DNA of 64,000 nucleotides, from positions 47,246,645-47,310,644 of the forward strand of contig CM033393.1 of assembly GCA_019426215.1 (NCBI GenBank), read 5' to 3'. The notes below the pieces were generated by a model. The model was given only the letters and a program-made list of their open reading frames with translations, had not been told where the DNA came from and did no database searches. The stretch comes from Buddleja alternifolia. Its lineage: Eukaryota > Streptophyta > Magnoliopsida > Lamiales > Scrophulariaceae. Below are positions 58,901 through 64,000 of the stretch, piece after piece. The position numbers and the translations under genes are program-made. Each line of letters starts with the position of its first letter. Position 1 is the stretch's first letter.

Positions 58901-59920
58901 GTGTATTTGCACAAGCTACAAGATGGATCCTTCATATATCTTCTTCTGTATGTTGATGATATGTTGATTGCCTCCCCGAGTCTAATAGAAATTGAGAAGT
59001 TGAAGACTCATTTGAAAAGGGAGTTCGAGATGAAGGATCTAGGTGAGGCGAAGAAGATTCTCGGCATGGAGATTTTCAGAGATAGAAAATTGAGGAGGCT
59101 TTGTTTGACTCCGAAACAATATCTGAGTAGGATGTTGAGGCATTTTGGCATTGATGAAAAGTCAAAACCAGTTAGTACTCCGCTTGCTCCTCATTTTAAG
59201 CTTAGCGCCGCTTTGTCACCGAAATCTGATGCAGAACGGGAATACATGTCAAAAGTACCGTATGCAAATGCTGTTGGTAGCTTGATGTATGCTATGGTGT
59301 GTACGAGGCCTGATATTTTCCAAGCAGTGGGGGTTGTGAGCAGGTATATGCATGATCCTGGAAAGGAACATTGGCAAGCTGTGAAATGGATTTTGCGATA
59401 CATCCATGACACAGCTGATGTTGGTTTGATATTTGAGCGGGAACATAGTCAGTATGTAGTCGGATATTGCGATTCAGACTATGCTGGTGATTTAGATAAG
59501 CGTAGATCAACTACAGGCTACGTATTTACTCTTGCTAAAGCACCAGTCAGTTGGAAGTCTACGTTACAGTCAACGGTTGCTCTGTCTACTACGGAAGCAG
59601 AGTATATGGCAATTTCAGAGGCTGTAAAGGAAGCAATTTGGCTTCAAGGGTTGCTTGGTGAATTGGGGATTGGACAAAAGTATGTGAAAATACATTGTGA
59701 TAGTCAAAGTGCTATCCATTTAGCAAAGAACCAAGTTTATCATGCAAGGACGAAGCACATTGATGTTCGGTATCACTTCATAAGAGAGATACTTGAAGAA
59801 GGTGGAGTCAGAATCGAGAAGATCCATACTACTGAGAATCCTGCTGATATGTTGACAAAAGTTGTGACTGCAATCAAGTTCAAATTTTGTTTGGACTTGA
59901 TCAACATTGTCAAAGTTTGA
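55954..59920 (+). pseudogene. copia gag-pol, copy 2 (several frame breaks; RT/RNase H open)
   Basis: Start MEDTSKASSSSIWAR at 55954. Domains as in copy 1: gag, knuckle CAYCRETGHWKRDC, protease DSACSHHMTP, integrase with an intact H-H-C-C (CEHCVRGK), RT YVDDMLIAS, RNase H YCDSDYAGD. Breaks: one extra base near 56176, frame losses near 56400-56460, 56885 and 57090-57110, one base lost in an A run near 57600, and TAG at 57800-57802. From 57812 to 59920 the frame is open (702 codons). Its breaks are nearly all at different places from those of copy 1, so the family had an active source recently. Confidence 0.9.
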
Positions 59921-59989
59921 AGATTGATTTTTGGTGACTCCGTTTGACGAGGAGATTGAAGATTTTGGAAATTCGCCAAGGTGGAGATT

Positions 59990-60469
59990 TGTTGAAGAAT
60001 GGCTCATTTCAAAGTTGAGCAATATCCCACATTGGAAAATGGTTGTAAAGAGTGGTCTCTTTACACTATAAAAGAGACCATCTATTTACATTAGAAAACA
60101 TCCCAAATTGCCTAAGTCTTTTAGCAATTTCTTCTTTCTTCCTCTATAGTTTGTAATAGTTTCACTTTAGTCCTTTAGTGAAATATTTTGGTGGGGTCCG
60201 AGGACGTAGGCTAAATTAGCCGAACCTCGTTAAATTTGGTGTTCTTTATTTTGTGCTATTCTTCAAGTAGCCATTGTTAGTTATAGTTGTAGTGTTATAT
60301 TGTGCTATTAAATTCGTCTAGTTAATTCTGTCTAGGAGGTTGGGTTTTAAGCGCGACCGTTGTGACGCCTCCAATCTTTCATGGGAATTAAATCTAGTGT
60401 GGTTTTCTAGTACAATATTTCCCTTGCTATTTCTATATTTGGTGGAATATGACTTTGAGTTCCACAACA
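59990..60469 (+). repeat. 3' LTR of copia copy 2
   Basis: 480 bp, preceded by AAGGTGGAGATT; nearly identical to the 5' LTR. Confidence 0.95.
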
Positions 60470-60474
60470 AAATC

Positions 60475-60780
60475 TAATTCCAAGAACATCATGAACAAGC
60501 ATTAACCAATGACCATTGATGATCACAATTAAAGGCCCCAAGGCCCTAACCAAGAACACACACACACACTCACCAAGCCACGACTTGTGAGAAAATATAT
60601 TTATGCAGCAAAGGAAAAAAAATTGTAAAGGAAACAGAAAAGTATTAGCACTCAATAAATGTTTTACGTCGAAGCAAAACAGAGCTAATGAAGATTGAAA
60701 AAGAAAGAAGAAGAATCAGATTAAATAGCTCAAATCTGATACATGTAGATAATAATCAAAAGCAAAACACAAAAAAGAAG
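60475..60780. other. 3' flank of LYK4 gene
   Basis: AT-rich, with (CA)n at about 60557-60570. Homologous to 10200-10484 of block A. No gene. Confidence 0.7.
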
Positions 60781-62736
60781 CTAAAAATCATGTTGCCGAT
60801 CATCATATCTAGGCGCAGTCCGATGCTCTGAGATGCTAATAGCCCATTCACCAGACAATGAAGAAGTCGAAATGCTCGACAGAGAGTGAAAAACATCATC
60901 CATGTTTGGCCTTTCTGATAAATCCTTCTTCAGGCAATTATCAATCAATCTGAACACCACGAGGGCGAGCTCCGAAGGATAATTTCCTTGCAACAAAGGA
61001 TCCATTACATTTCTTACGTTTTCCTGTCCATTTTCGTTTAGCACCGGAGTCAATACATCGGATAATTGCATATTTACCTCTTCATACAACAAAGAAACTT
61101 CTTTTCCAGTAAAAATCTCCAGCATTAGAACACCAAATGCATACACATCAAGCTTAGGAGAAATCAATCCATTCTCCAAATACTCAGGAGCCATATACCC
61201 TTTAGTCCCAACAATATGTCTTGTCAATGCAAATTGACCTTCCTGCCCCTCTGCTGATCTCGCCAAACCAAAATTCGCAATCTTGGCTCTGAAATCCCGA
61301 TCCAGAAGAACATTGCTGCTGTTCAAATCTTTGTGGACATGGGGAGGGGAAGTGTAACGGTGGAGATAATTTAGGCCCGAGGCTACATCAAGAATAATTT
61401 GTAGTCTCTTATTCCAGTCCATATTATCTTGTTCACTCTTATCATGAATCCAATCGCTTAGTGTCCCATTGGGGGCGTATTCGTAAACAAGATACCAATT
61501 TCCCTGATTAAAACCAACACCGGATAGACGGATTACATTGAAATGGTTAATCTTGTTTAATAGATTGATTTCTTTTGAAACGTTTCCATTCATTTTCTTG
61601 ATAGCTGCTAAATCACCATTAATCATTCCACGATAAACAGATCCTTTAATCAAGCTACTCGGGCTGAAATCTTGTGTTGCGGATTTGAGTTCTTCGGAAG
61701 TGTATACTTTGAGAGAGAGATCGAAGCTGGATATACTTTCCAGAAAATCTTGTGATTCTTCATCCATCTCTTTTTCCAATGGTTTCTCAAGAGATTCAAA
61801 GCTCTGAGATGACACAACTGGTTCAGATTTCTGTTTTGTTTTACGAAAGAATAAAAAGAAAACAATTACTCCAACAGAAGATAAAGGAACAATCCCGCCA
61901 AGAACACCAATTAAAACGTATATCCATGTTTTGCCGGAGCCAGCACTCGAGGGAGGAACAGACGGCAGCGTAGTGGCTGAGGACGGTGGTGAACGAGGCT
62001 GAGGCTCCGTGACTTGGGAACTTGACGGCGGATCCTGAAGAGGAACCAGAAGAGTTGTGAATGGATAGATGGTAAAATCTTGTTCAGATAATCCATTGGC
62101 TGCAAGAGTTCTCCCAGTATCAACTCCGAAGAATCCACTTATCCTTGCAACAAACTGACTCCGTCTGACTAAATAACTTAATAAATAATTAACGCCGTCA
62201 TCAATTTGGGTTCTTGTTGGACAAGCACATCTTAACGGAATCCTAATTCTTGTCCCGGAAAACAAATCCCTGGTAAGATTACTGTTCTGAACCTGGAGAG
62301 CTTGGCAGGTTGATAATCCTTGGAAAGTGTCGCTTGCAATTGACAAATACGTGTTATCGTGCTGGACAACGTAAGAAGTATTTGCCTGATAGTAATGGCC
62401 TGAGCACGAACAGGTTACAGAAACAAGAACCACACGATTTGTTTTGAAAGTTGCATTTTCGGGAACGGAATTGAGTTGGGATAACTGTGATGAGTTTATG
62501 GAGAGGAGAGTGGATATGGTGGAGACGGAGGCGAAAGGCGGTCGAGCCCGGAAAGTGAGATAAGCCTGGCAACTGCGGCGGACGCCATTGCAGGTGTAGC
62601 CAAGAACTGAAGTTGAGTTGTCTCTCCTGCCGCATTGTGTTGTGGCTTGTCTGATGTAAGGCTGCTGTGAAAGGATTATAGGAAAAGAAGAAATCAGAAA
62701 GATGGAAATTGTAAAAATGAATTTGGAATAGTTCAT
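60781..62736 (-). CDS. LYK4: LYK4-type LysM receptor-like kinase
   Basis: Single exon, 651 residues from the ATG at 62736, picked because it begins a signal peptide (MNYSKFIFTISIFLISS ... LSQQ); the open frame goes further up to 62961 without a plausible leader. The ectodomain has three LysM modules with CSCSG (about 109) and CACP (about 170). A Pro/Ser linker, a membrane helix (about 270-297) and a kinase-like domain (about 345-625) follow. AIKK lysine is present (about 381), the catalytic loop is HKDLN with Asp kept (about 467), DFG is NFG (about 488), and APEY is normal; the Gly-rich loop is reduced (KGSVYRG). Loss of the Mg-binding Asp suggests weak or no kinase activity, as in the LYK4 family, which helps CERK1/LYK5 sense chitin at the plasma membrane. 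Wording is very close to LYK4. Intact; copia copy 2 lies 310 bp beyond its 3' end. Confidence 0.92.
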   Translation of the reverse strand: MNYSKFIFTISIFLISSFPIILSQQPYIRQATTQCGRRDNSTSVLGYTCNGVRRSCQAYLTFRARPPFASVSTISTLLSINSSQLSQLNSVPENATFKTNRVVLVSVTCSCSGHYYQANTSYVVQHDNTYLSIASDTFQGLSTCQALQVQNSNLTRDLFSGTRIRIPLRCACPTRTQIDDGVNYLLSYLVRRSQFVARISGFFGVDTGRTLAANGLSEQDFTIYPFTTLLVPLQDPPSSSQVTEPQPRSPPSSATTLPSVPPSSAGSGKTWIYVLIGVLGGIVPLSSVGVIVFFLFFRKTKQKSEPVVSSQSFESLEKPLEKEMDEESQDFLESISSFDLSLKVYTSEELKSATQDFSPSSLIKGSVYRGMINGDLAAIKKMNGNVSKEINLLNKINHFNVIRLSGVGFNQGNWYLVYEYAPNGTLSDWIHDKSEQDNMDWNKRLQIILDVASGLNYLHRYTSPPHVHKDLNSSNVLLDRDFRAKIANFGLARSAEGQEGQFALTRHIVGTKGYMAPEYLENGLISPKLDVYAFGVLMLEIFTGKEVSLLYEEVNMQLSDVLTPVLNENGQENVRNVMDPLLQGNYPSELALVVFRLIDNCLKKDLSERPNMDDVFHSLSSISTSSLSGEWAISISEHRTAPRYDDRQHDF

Positions 62737-64000
62737 CTTTTTCAGAAATATGGAAATTTTGAAGAAATGGATGTTGGAGCTGGAAGAGGTTATATTTAAA
62801 AACATAAATTCTTTACTATTATTTTTTTTCTCGATAAGAAGTAGTATGCATTCAAAATAAACAGAGGCTGATGGAGCACGGATTTTTCCCTTACTATCCC
62901 AATCAAGAGGAACGACAATATGCAGAAACAACGCACTATCAATATTATATACTGCACTCATACGATGTTGAGTTGTCTACGTATCTATTTGGGATCAAGT
63001 CTAAACGTAGTTCGAATAAGATGGTTAGAATTGATATGATTCGTAGTATTATGATCACTCGTATTTGTATAAGAGGTTCGTACTCTCGAGTCTCCGATTA
63101 TCTAAGCTCCACGAGTAGTGATTCGTAGTATTTATGGCTCAGATTCTCGGTCCCCACTTCTTCATAAATGACTGTATTTATAGAGTTTTCATTCAATACT
63201 GTAGGGCGAATGATTGACAAGACGTCTTGCCTACGGATTCCCCACACGTGTATCAGATGGGTGGCACAGATTCGACGCCCATCGGGTCGAGCCATGAACC
63301 GATCCTACCCGAATTTCAAAAACACGCGGATCTTGGAGTGTAATGCAAATAACAAGTTTATAGGGGCCGGATGTGAAACTTGTCTCGTTTCCTCGTATTC
63401 GAAGTAATATCTCACTTATACAACCTTATATATTCCAAAAAAATACGAATTGACGACTATTAAATTTACTAATATTTTAGGTATATCATAGGCAAATATA
63501 AATGGAGTTCAAATTCGTAAAAACGAAGATTCATTGAAATTACTTGGGAGTGGAAATGTGAATTAATATGTCGACTAGAGGTGGACTTAGCAACCATAGG
63601 AACCTAAGATTTATAGAGTTGAATTTATCACTTATTTAAAGTTATTTGTTTTGTCAGTCAATGATATACCAAGAATGAGACATTATAAAGTTTTTCTTCT
63701 TAGTGCTGTCATTCTCATACACCCTCCATCAAGCCAAAAAAAAAAAAAAATCGGTTCTGTGGATTGTGGAAAACCCTTGGCCAAATCCGCTGCTCGAAGG
63801 TGGAGAGTACACTCTTTGGACGTTGACCGCATCGGCTGTCAATCCATCACTTCCACTGTCCAAGGCTAAAAGAGAGAAGCCATTGACAGTTGTGGCTACC
63901 TCTCGACTGAAAATTAAAAAATGGTATCAACACTCTATTTTTTAGGTCGGTCTTTTATAAATGACGAGGAACTTTTTGTTTTGTTGGTGGAGTTTGTTAT
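62737..64000. other. LYK4 upstream region and window end
   Basis: No gene supported. The first few hundred bases should contain the LYK4 promoter. Short open frames at about 62871 and 63651-63945 lack family features. An A run lies at 63737-63750. Confidence 0.45.

Larger units (their letters stand above)
55341..60469 (+). mobile_element. Complete Ty1/copia element, copy 2 (5.13 kb)
   Basis: LTRs 55341-55818 and 59990-60469, PBS at 55820-55833, gag-pol, PPT, and the exact 5-bp target duplication AAATC (55336-55340, 60470-60474). The LTRs differ at about four positions by eye (two single-base indels, two substitutions), so the insertion is young. It lies downstream of the LYK4 gene, between it and the GDSL fragment. 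Confidence 0.96.

Noticed and set aside
63651..63945. Two overlapping short frames near the right edge
   Set aside because: They contain a low-complexity Lys run from an A tract and no recognisable domain.

Overview
The window is plant nuclear DNA from a eudicot. It is AT-rich, its genes carry short GT-AG introns, and it holds LysM receptor kinases, a chloroplast lumen protein, a GDSL esterase/lipase, a CFL1-like gene and a heavy load of plant transposons. I cannot name the species.

Host genes are mostly at the two ends. Left end: the 3' part of a LysM receptor-like (pseudo)kinase (2-745, +), a complete LYK4-type gene tail-to-tail with it (942-2789, -), the three-exon thylakoid lumen protein gene TLP18.3 (4616-6485, +) and a five-exon GDSL esterase/lipase (6748-8529, -). 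Right end: a complete LYK4-type receptor (60781-62736, -). A GDSL + LYK block is present twice. Block A (6.7-10.75 kb) keeps the whole GDSL gene and only the 3' end of the LYK. Block B (54.4-62.7 kb) keeps only the last two GDSL exons but the whole LYK. A CFL1-like WW-domain gene (28951-30042, -) is broken by two insertions.

The middle is nested transposons. A 12.9 kb Tat-type Ty3/gypsy element (10752-23668) carries gag-pol on + and an intact, intron-containing plant-mobile-domain (PMD) + coiled-coil gene on -, facing pol, followed by tandem repeats and the 3' LTR. A second, decayed, 5'-truncated element of the same plan lies in mirror image at about 45.3-54.35 kb (pol on -, broken PMD gene on +). 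Two copies of one Ty1/copia family follow: 24.5-28.95 kb, chimeric and lacking a normal 5' end, and 55341-60469, complete with LTRs, PBS and the target duplication AAATC. There are also two L1-like LINE fragments (one split by a solo LTR), an inverted pair of tRNA-derived SINEs, and several TIR elements, three of them with 8-bp target duplications.

A strange 0.87 kb stretch (23669-24540) is a shredded, shortened patchwork of the GDSL fragment, block-B spacer and copia 5' end. It joins two elements that both lack matching flanks there, so it marks either a complex rearrangement or an assembly fault.

Working together: the receptors belong to the chitin/Nod-factor LysM family at the plasma membrane, and TLP18.3 acts in the thylakoid lumen on photosystem II turnover; they share no pathway and are simply neighbours. 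The clearest functional pairing is inside the Tat elements, where an LTR-driven gag-pol is convergent with a PMD gene whose relatives MAIN/MAIL1 act in transposon silencing and gene expression.
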